From: Proales similis
Taxonomy: Eukaryota; Rotifera; Eurotatoria; Ploima; Proalidae
Assembly (NCBI GenBank): GCA_019059635.1
Contig: JAGVRJ010000010.1
Location: 1,604,171-1,668,170 of the forward strand
Direction: 5' to 3'
DNA: 64,000 nucleotides
Positions 12,389-24,417 of this stretch are shown here, one piece after another. Made by a program: the position numbers and the translations under genes. Position 1 is the first letter of the stretch, and every line of letters starts with the position of its first letter. A model generated the notes under the pieces. That model searched no databases, had not been told where the DNA came from, and was given only the letters and a program-made list of their open reading frames with translations.

Positions 12389-13788
12389 TTATGCTTTTCT
12401 TAACATTTCAATTGGCACAGGAAATATAATGGTTGAGTTCTTTTCAGCGCAAATCGTGTTTAAGGTCTGCAAATATCTTAGCTGAATAGCAGCAGGGCTC
12501 TGACTGATGATATTTGCCGCTTGTCTTAATGATTCAGAGGCCTTCATCTCTCCTTCGGCCGATACTAATTTGGCTCGGGCCTCTCTCATTGCCTCAGCTT
12601 CGGCTGCCATTGCACGCTGCATTTGTGTTGGCAGTCTTACGTCCTTTCTATTTTCAACCATAAAATCATTATTTATAAATCTATCATAACACTTGATATA
12701 TTCACTACTATTCTTACATTTCTACTCTATCGACCTTAATGCCCCTTGAAAATTGAAAAGAAAAATTAATGCAAGTCTTATAAAAAATAACTTACAAACC
12801 ATACCAATCACTTGTTCCATTTTCCAAAATATCCTTAAAATTCAGAGTTTGATAATGAACAAGTCGAGTATCGGTTTAAAGGTTTTACATGCATCTGAAT
12901 AGCAATCGAATCTCTGTCTTGGAGAATCTGTTGAAGGGTTCTTGTACCTAGTATGTTTCGGAGAGTTGTAGCAGCAAGCAAACGAGTCGAGTACTGGGCG
13001 TCCTCAACGTTTGTCACGGACATGACTGGATTTTTAATACAAAAATAAATGACTGCATCAACAGTGACAGTGACTGAATCTTTAGTTAGAATCTCTTGTG
13101 GAGCAACATCAGAAGTAACCATTCTCAAATCCACTTTGATTATATTGTCGATGCAGGGTAGAATAAAGAACAAACCGGGACCCTTGGCGTCACCCGAACG
13201 ACATCTTCCAAGGCGAAATATAATCGCTCGTTCGTATTCTTGCACTACCTAGAAACAGAACAGCGTTAAAGCTGCAAGCATCATTCGTTTTGAATTAAAA
13301 CCACCTTGATAGCACAAAAAATACTCAACGGAAGTGTTATTATAGTCAATATAAAGGACAAAAATATGATCAAATATTCGCAACAATTGTATCCAGAGTC
13401 GTCAGAGCCGGAAACTCTTACTCTCTTGGACTCTGGCCTTGGTTCGCTCATACTTGCAGGTATGCTGACTTGATCGGCTACATAGAGCGGCGGAGTGTTC
13501 ACTCTCGGAGACAGGGGTGTAACACTTCTCTTTCGACTCAGCTGAAATAATTAAAAAATTAAAATCGGGAATCGAAATGAGAAAAAACTTCTGATGACTA
13601 CTAATACTGATGGTTTTTCATGTCACTTTTAAAATTAAAAAACTTGAAATCGATAAAGAAGTTTTTAAATAGACTTATTTAAAGCAAATGAAATGTAAAA
13701 AATATAAACCTAATAAATAGAGACTATATCGAATATTGAGGAAACAAAAAATACCATTTAAGAGAATTTTTAAAGAAAAACATACCAT
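12389..13788 (-). CDS. Stomatin-family membrane protein A
   Basis: Coding exons 13541-13305, 13248-12889, 12833-12805, 12744-12718 and 12647-12389 read in one frame. The start is inferred as an ATG-only exon (13788-13786) directly before a GTATGT donor, because exon 13541 opens in frame at its acceptor without its own ATG. The product, about 305 residues, has an N-terminal basic tail, a hydrophobic hairpin (YLIIFLSFILTIITLPLSIF), then the SPFH/PHB domain (QEYERAIIFRLGR, GPGLFFILPCIDN, PPQEILTKDSV equivalents) and the C-terminal helix ending VPIEMLRKA. Stomatins form oligomeric rings on the inner membrane face and regulate ion channels. The exon starting GGGC at 12744 matters for comparison: its first G is the base that forms a separate exon in paralogs B-D. 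Confidence 0.9.
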
Positions 13789-14471
13789 TTTTATCAATAA
13801 GGCTCGGTTTACTAATTCAAATGCAAAATTATTTTCCTTAAACGAATTATGAGGCCGGATTCCACTTTGACAGCTTTAATTTGAATGCTTCATTTTCAAA
13901 GATTCAAGTTGCTTAACAACGGTGCCTTATGATTATGCAATTAACGGCGCTCCTTCCCAGAAAATTTTATTTACGCTTTCATTTTACGCACGTCATTTTT
14001 CAATATTCACTTACATCATGTTGTCAAACTATTGACGCATTCTTGAGGTATTTTGCTAATGCTTTGACGCAAAGCATCAATAAATTTCAGCAATACGACA
14101 GGGTATCTGTGAGCCGAGAGACTCAGAGTTAGGTTTTTAGTTTTATTTTCGATCAAACTACAGAATATTAGAACTCGAGTCCGGGGCGAGGCTCTATTTA
14201 AAATATTCCACGAAATAAATTTAAAACATTGACAATGATTTTAATTCTAGAATCGAATGAATGATTATACTGGTTAGGATGGTGAATCGGATGCAGGGAA
14301 AACATTAGCCGAGCACTGAGCAAAATGAACAGAAAGGTCTTTTTTCCCATCTGAGCCACATCATTATAAAGGACAAAAAAGAGGCGAGCTTACATCAATT
14401 CGTTCATAATTTGTCCATATTATCCCAACAAGAGAGAACTTTCCAAAAGATGAAAGCCTCTATGGAAAAGG
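13789..14471. promoter_or_regulatory. Probable shared promoter region between stomatin A and SYS1
   Basis: The 683 bp between the divergent stomatin A and SYS1 starts contain no supported gene. Short open frames here lack homology. By position it must hold both 5' regions; no specific element could be identified. Confidence 0.35.
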
Positions 14472-15017
14472 ATGGCCACCAGGTTTAGGAATCAAGCATG
14501 GGACCCCACCTTAATTGTAGCGCAAATAATTGCCATGCAGTTCGGCTTCTACTCTACCTTCTTGATCATCAACTTTATCTTAAAAAAACTATTCTGGATT
14601 GAAGCTACTCCTTCTTACTCTTTAAGCCAAATTTTCGATTACAACAATATTGGATTTTCGACGGGGATTACAACTTCATGTTCTCTCGCCTTATTTTTAA
14701 CTTCTCTGTTAAGGTAAGTTCGAAATAATGTCAAGAGTAATATGTTACATTTAACAATAAAATATTGAATTTACAGCGCTCTCATCCTGTGGAAAGTAAT
14801 AAACCGATCGAAGCAATGTCTTGACTTCACAATTACAGTGTTTGCTTACCACGCCATTGTTTGCTCTATCTATAGCGGTTCGTTACCAAACACTTTTGCT
14901 TTCTGGTTCTTGCTTGTTGTTTGTTGCACCTCAATGACTCTATTGAGCGAGTACTTGTGCGTTCAAACGGCGCTTAAAGAAATTCCATTGACGTTTGCTC
15001 CGAGAACCAATCTATGA
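14472..15017 (+). CDS. SYS1: SYS1 Golgi trafficking membrane protein
   Basis: Two exons, 14472-14713 and 14777-15017, with a 63-nt intron, encode 160 residues, close to the human length of 156. The start MATRFRNQAWDPTLIVAQI matches the conserved SYS1 N-terminus. The protein has four hydrophobic segments, QCLDFTITVF near the middle, and the family C-terminal SEYLCVQTALKEIPL. SYS1 is a Golgi-resident multispanning protein that recruits the ARL3/ARFRP1 GTPase to the trans-Golgi network. The gene sits on the opposite strand inside the stomatin cluster, 102 bp beyond the 3' end of stomatin B. Confidence 0.94.
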
Positions 15018-15119
15018 ACAGAATAAACAGAATTCGAAATACACAATTGAAACGCTATAAAACCGATATCGTATCTTGACGTCAGAAATAAAAAAGAATT
15101 TATTATATAAAAATGAGTC

Positions 15120-16900
15120 CTAATTTTTCAAAGCTCTGTTGAAAATATTTGAAGCAAGGGTTGAAAACATCTCAATAGGAACTGGAAATATAATGGTCGA
15201 GTTCTTCTCAGAAGCTATTTGAGTGAGAGTCTGCAAATATCGAAGCTGAATGGCTATTGGCGATTGATTTATAATATCGGCTGCATCCCTCAGCGCTTTT
15301 GAGGATTTGTGTTCTCCCTCGGCTGCAATCACTTTGGCTCTTGCTTCACGCGCCGCCTCGGCTTCAGTCGCCATGGCCTAAACATTGCAATAGATTTTAA
15401 GCGCCTTGACAGCCCAAACCTGGCCGAACCATACCCTCTGAAGTTGGACAGGGAGCCGAACGTCTTTTCTGAAAAAGAATGAAAAATATAGATAAAAAAT
15501 ATAGAAAAAGAAAATTGAAATTGAAAAATTGAAAAATATAGAAAAAGAAACAAGAAGATCACGATCTACTTACACTTCAACTCGTTCTACTTTTACGCCC
15601 TTCGTGATGAACATTTTAGTAAAAATTAGTTGGGTGAGTTTTAAAGGTTCCTTACCCTTTTAAAAACGATGCGATTGATCATAAGAAATGAAAAAACTAA
15701 GGTACTTGAATTGCTGATAGTGAATGCGAACTTACCAAGGGTCTGTAGCATCATCGAGTGTACTCTAGATAAAATTTCACTCTTAGAAATTCATAGCGGT
15801 CGAATTAATGGAATAGAAAAATGTTTAAACCTGAATAAGCATTGCTACTGATTCACGATCGGAAAGAATTTCATGAAGAGATTTGGTTCCCAGAATGTTA
15901 CGCAGGGTGGATGCGGATAGCAACTTGGTTGATTTGGCTGCGTCTTCGACATTGATGACTGAGATGACCGCATTGCAAATCCGAAAATAGACCACTGCGT
16001 CGACCGAGACCGTCACTGAATCCTTTGTTAGAATCTCTTGCGGCGGCACGTCAAATGTGACTGTTCGCAGATCAACTTTGGTGTAAGAGTCAATGCATGG
16101 AAGTCTGGATAAGCATTCGATATAAGAAAGTTTCCGAGGCGGGTCAGGTCGAAAAAACTGCTCACATGAAGAATATGCCGGGTCCTTTTGCGCCCCCATT
16201 CAAAATGCGACCTAGTCTAAATACTACTGCCCTTCATTTTTTTCTAATTATTAGCAAAAATAATCTTTTTTTATCAATTTCAAGTTACCTTTCGTATTCT
16301 TGCGCTACTTTTACGCATACGCAGAGCGAAAAGGGCAAAGTAATAACTAAAAGTATATATGAGAGGTAAACAAGCATTCGCGACCAGATGTTCATTTTTT
16401 CACTAATATTTGGCCCTTTTCAACGACAATAATGTATTTCTGGCAGAAGTTAAAAATATGCGAGTCTTACGGTCGTATATAGGCCGATTGTTAATTTCTG
16501 TCATTAGTTGAGAACTTCCATTAAGTTCCACATCCTTTAACAGTGGTTGATAGACAGGTATGCCATGATTGGGTATCAAGTTTGGATCAAAAGGAGGAGA
16601 TAGCTGGTTGTTTGTCTTCAGTATCGATTTTGTCGTCATTTTTGGTGTATTCCTTTCAAATTGAGAGGGTTCCTCTTCTTCACGATAATCAAATATGAGA
16701 TTTTTGGGGTCAAAGCTTGTGTCCTCAACTTCACTTTCTTCTACTTCGTAAGTAACCTTCTTCTCTGGCTTTTTAACTCGCTTGTTGGTTCTAGTTCGAG
16801 TATTTCTCTCTGCTGATGGGCGACTGATTGTTGGTTCTTGCCTTTCACTGCTGCATTCTTCACTGCTTTCGCTCTCAACTTTGCGAGAAGGTGGTTCCAT
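15120..16900 (-). CDS. Stomatin-family membrane protein B, with predicted 1-nt exon
   Basis: Exons 16900-16471, 16415-16289, 16231-16166, 16104-15831, 15764-15736, 15656 (one base), 15599-15574, 15468-15435 and 15377-15120 give 414 residues. The first exon encodes a long hydrophilic, Ser/Glu/Lys-rich cytoplasmic extension. Then come the hydrophobic hairpin (LVYLSYILLVITLPFSLCVC) and the SPFH domain with EYERAVVFRLGRIL, GPGIFFILPC and PPQEILTKDSVTVSVD, and the C-terminal helix ATEAEAAREARAKVIAAEGE. The frame between DDATDP and KVERVEVKD needs one extra G, present as AG|G|GT at 15656 between introns of 79 and 56 nt. Large parts are nearly identical to stomatin D, including intron sequence, which points to gene conversion. 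Confidence 0.9.
15656..15656 (-). other. Predicted single-nucleotide exon in stomatin B
   Basis: On the minus strand the site reads TTTTTAAAAG|G|GTAAGG. The upstream exon ends ...CCT TG at 15736 and the downstream exon begins GGC GTA AAA at 15599. TG + G + GGC restores Trp-Gly of the conserved W-G-[IV]-K-V-[ED]-R-V motif. Direct joining of the two exons would give TGG GCG TAA, a stop. Confidence 0.65.
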
Positions 16901-19617
16901 TTTGGTCTGGCTAAAAACAGTTCACAGTCGCTAAAGTAATTCTCAAATAAAACCGATTCGTAACACCCTCTCTTAGTGCCCCTATACGAGTGACTTTTAC
17001 AAGACCTCAATTGAAGAATAGCTTTAAATGCTATTGATGACCTAAAAGCGTGGTCATTGAAGCACAATTCAATCTAAAAGAGGGAGGTTTATATGTTTGA
17101 TTCTTTGCCTTATTTAGTTGCAAATTCATTCTGCTGCTGATTTCAAGAGGCTTATTAATGAGACTTAGACTGCATAAAATGCTCTTGTTCCATTTAATTA
17201 TACGTGAGCTCGTCTGAGAATCAACGAAAATTTGAAACAATTTTCTTTAAATATTGATGATCTCATGAATTAAGACTCGTTTGAATGAACGTATTTGGAC
17301 TTAATAGATTGAATAAAAACAGCGCCCTATTGAATTGATGCCGTCTGTTATGATATGCTTGGCTCGTGTTTATTGCCTGGTGTTTAGCCCTAATTTTGGG
17401 GCCACGTTAAAGCTCATTTAGGATAGTTGTGTCTTCAATCCGCATGCTCGAATTTTCCCGCCCGCTCACCAGGGATCACCATAAGCTTTAGTTGTAGCGC
17501 CTCTCTCAAACTTTAGGCAAAAATTAGCTTTTAGGCAGTAAGCGATCGCGAGGCACAAAATAAAGATTAATTTGGTTAACGCGTAAACGATAGTACGTGT
17601 GTGTTGCCCCAAGTGTTGCTTTCCATCTTCCACAGGCCGATTTTTGCCGACTAGCTCACTCTCGGCCATTTCCCTAGCCCACACGTTTGCTCTGATTAGC
17701 TACGTGTAGATTCGATACTCATTCGGAAAATCTGGCAAATGATTCGAATGTTTCGTTTTTAGTTGAACCCCCTGAAAGCTTTTCTCTGATAGAAATCTAA
17801 GATGAAATCAAAATGCCGATTCGATCGAAAATTCCTCGTTCTCAAGCAAAAGCCTACTCTAGAAAAAAAGAGCCCGTGTCAGATTAGCGAATAAGCAAAT
17901 CCGGAACATAATAAATCTGCTTTAAGCTCGCGGAATAGGTATATTCCTGTAGGCAAACGCTGGCTATTCGGAAGAATTAAACCTTTCTTTGACCGCTAGG
18001 AAATAAAAAACAGAACTTCAGTCCTGATGCTCAAATGACATGAGATTAAGAATAATTCTTGTTCTACTGAAAGCGATAGATTACATATTTCGGCCCATTT
18101 CATCGCGCAAAAGACCAAATTGCGTGACGAGAAACCAAGTTGAAAGACATTTCTAATAGCTCGATCCATATCCGTTCGATCAATCACATTCATTTTCAAA
18201 TTAATTAATCAATAATCGTGTCTGAAAATTGTCTTTAAATACTCAAAGCATAAATCCGGTGAGAATTGAGCAAGAGCTCGAGCATCTTCTTTAAATATGA
18301 TGGATAAGTTCGGTCTTCGCCTCTAACATTCTTCTATAAAGCAAGTCTATTGCAATGCGATCAAAAAAGTGCGTGATCCCAGCCAAAATGCTAATAATAA
18401 TGAATTTACAACTTGTTTACATCCTTTTTAAACAAGCAGTAGTAAAGAAGCAGCTTCAGCAACAATGCTATGCTCGATGAGAGCCTCATCGCATTGGTTC
18501 TAAAAGCTATTAATCGAGCTGCTCTGATCGCCCGGCTTATGAGAGCGTGCTTCCCGCTAAAGCAAAAAGCAAATGAAAGACCTGCTTATTTATTTTGAGT
18601 TGATTAGCCGCCAGAGCAATCGGATTTAGGCTTTTAGCGCCGAGCCATAGCGGAAAATGAGAGGCGACTGGATGAGGAAATTCGATGCCAAGCTAACACA
18701 AGAAGCGTATGGTCTTTCCATCATCCGGCTTGACAGGTGAAGCAGGACCAACCCTCCTTAATCTAACGCTCATATGCTCATTAGGGCATTCATTTTAGTC
18801 ACGCAATTATATATCTAATCCAGTTAGCTTCTAGCTGTTGACCAAATTCTCCTTCCAAAAAATATGCAAAGTTGAGCGTGAATGTAGATACTTTGATGCT
18901 TGCAAACCATCAGGCAATATAGAAATAAAATATAGAAATCCTTAACCCAAGAGCAATGTCAGCATCTGACGTTATGGTTGGGCGAAAACACTTCAACGTA
19001 GAAGAGCTCTAAAGCCCATCTTTAATATTTTGGATCGGCTTAAATAGGCTAAAATATTTACAATTTATTCAGTGTTCATACAATTGACTCATCAATAACT
19101 ACATTTCATCTCTTTGATAAAAGCGTTTCAAGCCGCATGAATTTAAATGAACCAAAGCAGGCAGCAAAAGGCCATCGATAGTTGTTTGCTCGCTGAGCCG
19201 CAATTGTAGCCCGCCTAGAAATCGTGTCCGATTGTTGGCCGAATTAACATTCTGTGTTTTCTGCAAACTCTATTTAATCTGAATGAAGAATAAGAGCGAA
19301 TGAATAATTTCGACTCAAACAAAACTGATACGACTTGAATGAGAAATATAATTAGTAGTTAATTGACAACTTTGCTCGAGCTCATATCAGGCCTGTGCAG
19401 CGTAGCTCACACTCAACACAAGCATAGCTTAGATTCTATACTTGTCAAATCGATCCAATATTTATTCACTCTTCAATCACAAACATCGCTCTTCTATTTT
19501 CCAAACCACTTTTTTTTCTATACAACTCTGATTATTCAATGAATTTTGAAAGATCCTTTTATTTTGGTGATCTCTGATTTTATTTATCTCAAAATTAAAA
19601 AAAAAGTAGCTTGAGCT
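16901..19617. other. Long intergenic region between stomatins B and C
   Basis: About 2.7 kb upstream of stomatin B and downstream of stomatin C. Only one frame deserves mention: minus strand 17669-17466, an ATG in good context (AAATGG) opening 67 codons with one hydrophobic segment (TKLIFILCLAIAYCL). It has no recognised homology, so I leave it as a possible small membrane protein. The rest is AT-rich and carries nothing I can support. Confidence 0.35.
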
Positions 19618-21039
19618 TTATTGGTTTTTAGCTGCTTCAGCTGCTTTTTTAGGTTGTTTTGATCCAAGTAAACTCATTAACTCAATTGGCACTGGAAAAA
19701 CGATTGTCGAATTTTTCTCTCCAGCTATACTCGTCAAAGATTGCAAATAGCGAAGTTGAAGAGCAATTGGTGATTGGGAAATGATATCTGCTGCTTCTTT
19801 AAGAGCCATTGACGCGTTTTGCTCTCCTTGTGCAGTAACACACTTTGCTCGAGCCTCTCGAGTTGCTTCGGCCTCGGTTGCCATTGCCCTTTGCAACTGG
19901 ACTGGCAGTCGAACATCTTTTCTATTTTGGATCTCAAGCATGCTGGTTATTGATAAACGGTATTAATAAATACTTACACTTCAACACGCTCAACCATAAC
20001 CCCCTTGTTTGCAAAATTAGAATAAAATTACACGATTTAGATTTGTTTCCTGAGAAATAAAATACCCTAAAATGGAAATTTATAAGATAAGTTTGACATG
20101 ATAAAATTAAATCTTCTTACCAGACGTCTGTTGCCTCATCTAGAATTTCCTGAACGTTTTGAATATTTATTAGTTTGCTTTGAGCGAAAAACATAAACGT
20201 CAAGCAATAAACTACCTGCATGTGATGAGCCAAAGATTCTCTATCTTGTAAGACTTCCTGAAGTGTTTTGGTTCCCAGTATATTTCGGAGTGTAGTTGCA
20301 GCCAATAGACGAGTTGAATACTGCGCATTTTCTACATTGATTACTGATGCTACGGGATCAAATATTCTGAAATAGACGACAGCATCTACAGTGACCGTAA
20401 CTGAATCTTTGGTCAGAATCTTGAAATCGCCGAAAATATTTTAAACTAAACGAAAGGAACCTTTGGGCAATATTTTTAACGGCTTACTTCTTGAGGGGGA
20501 ACATCGAAAGTAATAGTTCTTAAATCAACTGTAACGAGATTGTCAATACATGGCAAAATAAAGAACAGTCCAGGTCCTTTTGCCCCAGGATTAAGGATTC
20601 GTCCAAGTCGAAAAATTACCTATAATATGAAGAATTTTTGAAACAAGTCACATCTTCGGACACATCAAGTTACAAGTCAAGCAGACTTCTTACCGCTCTT
20701 TGATATTCTTGAACAACCTTTTCATCAATCGAACATATACAAAAAATGCTTAAAATTGAAATACTTTAAATAGATTACTTTCATGCAGCAGCATAGAGAG
20801 AAAGGAAATCCGATCAGCAATAGGAAGTACGAAAGAAATATTAGAATGAGACCGCAAGTTCCGAAACCCTCCTCAGCTGAATATTTGGCATCTGTCAACG
20901 CCGGCTGTTCAAACTTATTTGTCTTATCTGATACAAGAATATTAAAAGTTTAAGAAAACAATTAAAGAAGATGAAAATTAGACAGAAATCGGCTAAAAAG
21001 TCTTCACTTACCCTTAACGGCCACAAATTTGGCTTGCAT
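19618..21039 (-). CDS. Stomatin-family membrane protein C, with predicted 1-nt exon
   Basis: Exons 21039-21012, 20927-20779, 20717-20694, 20619-20488, 20419-20216, 20149-20121, 20066 (one base), 20003-19978 and 19921-19618 give 298 residues, a typical stomatin/MEC-2 core length with a short N-terminus. The hydrophobic hairpin is LILIFLSYFLLLIGFPFSLCCC. The SPFH domain has QEYQRAVIFRLGRILNPGAK, PPQEILTKDSVTVTVD and LLAATTLRNILGTKTLQ. The tail is KDVRLPVQLQRAMATEAEATREARAK and ends in a Lys/Ala-rich stretch. This copy is clearly diverged from B and D. The frame across 20121 to 20003 again requires the isolated G at 20066 between introns of 54 and 62 nt. Confidence 0.92.
20066..20066 (-). other. 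Predicted single-nucleotide exon in stomatin C
   Basis: On the minus strand the site reads CCATTTTAG|G|GTATTT. The exon before ends GAC GTC TG (20121) and the one after starts GGGGTTATGG (20003). Only TG + G + GGG GTT ATG keeps the conserved W-G-V-M-V-E-R-V frame that continues into KDVRLPVQLQ. Confidence 0.65.
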
Positions 21040-21309
21040 TCTGCATTAATTTTTCATTCATATAGAAAATGACAAAAGTATTTTTATCAAACGTGGCGAA
21101 AATCTAACAACTGCTAGATCAATAGCAGAATAATTAAATTATCTTCAAATATCTGTGTTTTGTTAAAAAACGACACTTTATTTAAGCCTTTTAAAGTCTG
21201 GATTTCGGCTAATATTTGCGTAGCGCGTAAGAAGACAATGGCCTGAGGAAATTGCAAATAAGCCGAATAAGTTGCCTGACGAAGGAAGCGAAAAGCATGA
21301 GCTATGATT

Positions 21310-23518
21310 CTAAAATAAAGCTCTCGCTCTCTCTGCGACTGTTGAAAACATCTCAATAGGAACTGGAAATATAATGGTCGAGTTCTTCTCAGAAGCTATT
21401 TGGGTGAGAGTCTGCAAATATCGAAGCTGAATGGCTATTGGCGATTGATTTATAATATCGGCTGCATCCCTCAGCGCTTTTGAGGATTTGTGTTCTCCCT
21501 CGGCTGCAATCACTTTGGCTCTTGCTTCACGCGCCGCCTCGGCTTCAGTCGCCATGGCCTAAACATTGCAATAGATTTTTAAGCGCCTTGATAGCCCAAA
21601 CCTGGCCGAACCATACCCTCTGAAGTTGGACAGGGAGCCGAACGTCTTTTCTGAAAAAGAATGAAAAATATAGAAAGAGAAACAAGAAGATCACGATCTA
21701 CTTACACTTCAACTCGTTCTACTTTTACGCCCTTCGTTATGATTTGTATAAAAAAAAATTTTTCCAAGCATCCAACAATCCAACATCTTACCCTGTTTTG
21801 ATAAAAACATAGTAAAATCGAAGAAAATTAATTAATTGTAGACAGTTTTTTTCTTACCATGGTTCAGTTGCATCGTCCAAAGTACTCTGTTAATCATTAT
21901 AATAAAACTTTGGTCTTTGGTCTTTTTTTCGGCTTTTTTCAAAGCATACCTGAATTAGCATAGCCATTGATTCACGATCGGAAAGAATTTCATGTAGAGA
22001 TTTAGTTCCCAAAATGTTACGCAGGGTAGTGGCAGATAGCAACTTGGTTGATTTGGCTGCGTCTTCGACATTGATCACTGAGATGACCGCATTGCAAATC
22101 CGAAAATAGACCACTGCGTCGACCGAGACCGTCACTGAATCCTTTGTTAGAATCTCTTGCGGCGGCACGTCAAATGTGACTGTTCGCAGATCAACTTTGG
22201 TGTAAGAGTCAATGCATGGAAGTCTGGATAAGCATTCGATATAAGAAAGTTTCCGAGGCGGGTCAGGTCGAAAAAACTGCTCACATGAAGAATATGCCGG
22301 GTCCTTTTGCGCCATCTGCAAAAACACGCCCAAGTCTGAATATTACTGCCCTGGTAATTTTATTTCATAATTTCTATTCCAGATTGCCGTTTTGACCTAA
22401 ATTTACCTTTCGTATTCTTGAGCTACCTAGTGATTTATTTTTGTATTAAATGGTCAATTTTTTTATAGCGTTCAATATTTACCCGGAAGCAAACGCAAAG
22501 CGAAAGAGGAAAAGTTATGACTACGAGAAAAATGGAAAGAATCTCTAAGGTCCTGCCCCAATATCCCAGCTCATCAGTGTATGCTGGTGTATAAAGTGTT
22601 AAATTGCTAAGAATCAAACTATGAGAAAAACGTAATACCTCCATTGTAGCCTGTTTGGTGAATTTTGTTTCCAGAAATAGGGGCAGCATCCATGCTTCCA
22701 ATGTTTGGTTCGTCTGCCAAGTCGGCCAGATTTTCGTTTGCAAAGGCTTCAGCAGCCAATTCACCTCCTTTTTTATGAAGTTTTATTTGTCTTAACTTTT
22801 GAGTAAAATTTTTTAATTTTCGCTGTTTTTGCTGATCAAGCTGCATTTCACGTTGCATTAAGAGCCTTTTATAATGGGTCATATCTTCTGAATCCTTGAA
22901 TATTTCATAATCGACTAATTGAAATTAAAGATCCTTTTTAACCAAATCGTTTTAGAATGGGCTCTCAAATAACTCACTCGAATCGACCGAAGCGATAGGC
23001 CTCTGATTGCGAATTCCTTCTCTTTCGACTCCAGTTCCTCTTCTGTTTCCATTTGAGCGATCGAAACGCTTCATGCTTGATTTGAGTGGCTGCTTATTGA
23101 GGCCTTCCACTGGATTTGGGTCTTGGATCGTTAGATTGGACTCTTCACTTGCTTCTACATCATTGATGCTTGATGTTCTCCGGTTTTTCCTTCGTGGATT
23201 TATGATGCGCATCATTCGAGAGGGGTCAAAATTTAACGTTTCTCCCTGGTAACCATTATTTGTTTCGTAAGAGTTGTCTAACTCGTCGTGCAACTCGCTC
23301 TGATATCGGGGCTCGTAATCCTCTTCTATATCGAGGAAAATGTGGCTAAACCCGACTTTTGAGGAGTTTCTGTAAGATTCCATACCGTCTTCAAAATGAT
23401 TCGATTCTCCTCTTGCTGTTTGCCGATTTCTATTTATAGTGTCTGCTGTTGATCTAGGCATCTCTTGTCTATTTGATTCTCGGTCGTTGTCTTTAGTACG
23501 CTTGGCTTCACCTGACAT
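21310..23518 (-). CDS. Stomatin-family membrane protein D, with predicted 1-nt exon
   Basis: Eleven exons (23518-22978, 22914-22639, 22583-22483, 22426-22407, 22350-22285, 22223-21950, 21886-21858, 21792, 21731-21706, 21650-21617, 21558-21310) give 538 residues. The first two exons encode a long hydrophilic N-terminal region unrelated to that of B, including a charged helical stretch (QREMQLDQQKQRKLKNF). Then follow the hydrophobic hairpin (LEILSIFLVVITFPLSLCVC) and an SPFH core almost identical to stomatin B. The last residues differ (EMFSTVAERARALF). The frame again depends on a lone G, at 21792, between introns of 65 and 60 nt. Role by family: membrane scaffold and channel regulator; the long N-terminus recalls MEC-2-type proteins. 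Confidence 0.9.
21792..21792 (-). other. Predicted single-nucleotide exon in stomatin D
   Basis: On the minus strand the site reads ATCAAAACAG|G|GTAAGA. The exon before ends GAA CCA TG (21858) and the one after begins GGC GTA AAA (21731). TG + G + GGC gives Trp-Gly and an open frame; omission gives a stop two codons on. The intron sequence around this site does not resemble that of paralog B. Confidence 0.65.
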
Positions 23519-24417
23519 TCTGATATTCTTGTGCTCCCTAATCTATTCCAGAAATCTAGAATGCTATCTTTGGCATTTACAAGCTCCAATAACGAAAATA
23601 AGACGACACGCCTGGTTTATGCCCCCCTCGACTACTTGCAATAGTCAATTCATCGTCCGTTTGGCAGATCAATCGCAAATAATTGAGCAAGTATTTACAA
23701 AGCGCAAGCGAGTGAGCAAACAGGGCATTTAATGATTTAGGTATTCGCGCCTCGTGTCGGATAGTGAATCGCTTGCTGAGTCGGTGAATTCGTTCTACAA
23801 GCTAACGAGTAGTTGGGCAGCCTGAATCTTGGCGGAACCAGAGTGCAAATAAGAATATTAGCGATCGTTTCGAATCAATACACACGATGCTGGAATTCAT
23901 AATTCTCACTATTTGATTCGTGTCTAATAATAAAGAAAACGGATGAATAAAGGCAGCAAATAGCCGTTATTTAATCAAGAATATCACTTCATTTAACTCC
24001 GGAAATTGGACTTAGATTACAACAAGAGAGAATTACGTGTCCAGACCAAGAGAGAGCAACGCGGTACTGTCTGATGCTCATGCTGCTAATTCCGAGTAAT
24101 TAATTATTTCGTTTGCTTGAGTGGGTCCTGATCAAGTGAATTATTTATTATTTAGGGCGTCGAATCCTTTCACCTACGATCGTTTGTGCCATTCAAAACC
24201 ACCCAGAGTTTTGGTTGAATGGTTTTGTTTCGCCTTTGAGCTCTAGGCCCTGGTCATTAATTTGGAGTTCTCCTACTCTCAATCCAACGCTTTAATGTAG
24301 AAATATTTAATAATTGCCACGTTAGCTATACTGCTGTTTAAACCTAATCAATTGCCTCTTTATAAGCATAACTATTAAAGCACTGGGAGGCTCACTTAAT
24401 TCACTTGCTTTAAATCC
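23519..24417. other. Intergenic region upstream of stomatin D
   Basis: About 900 bp up to the start of the tandem duplication. No gene is seen. A 37-codon open stretch crosses the duplication border near 24350-24467 but is within chance expectation. Confidence 0.4.
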
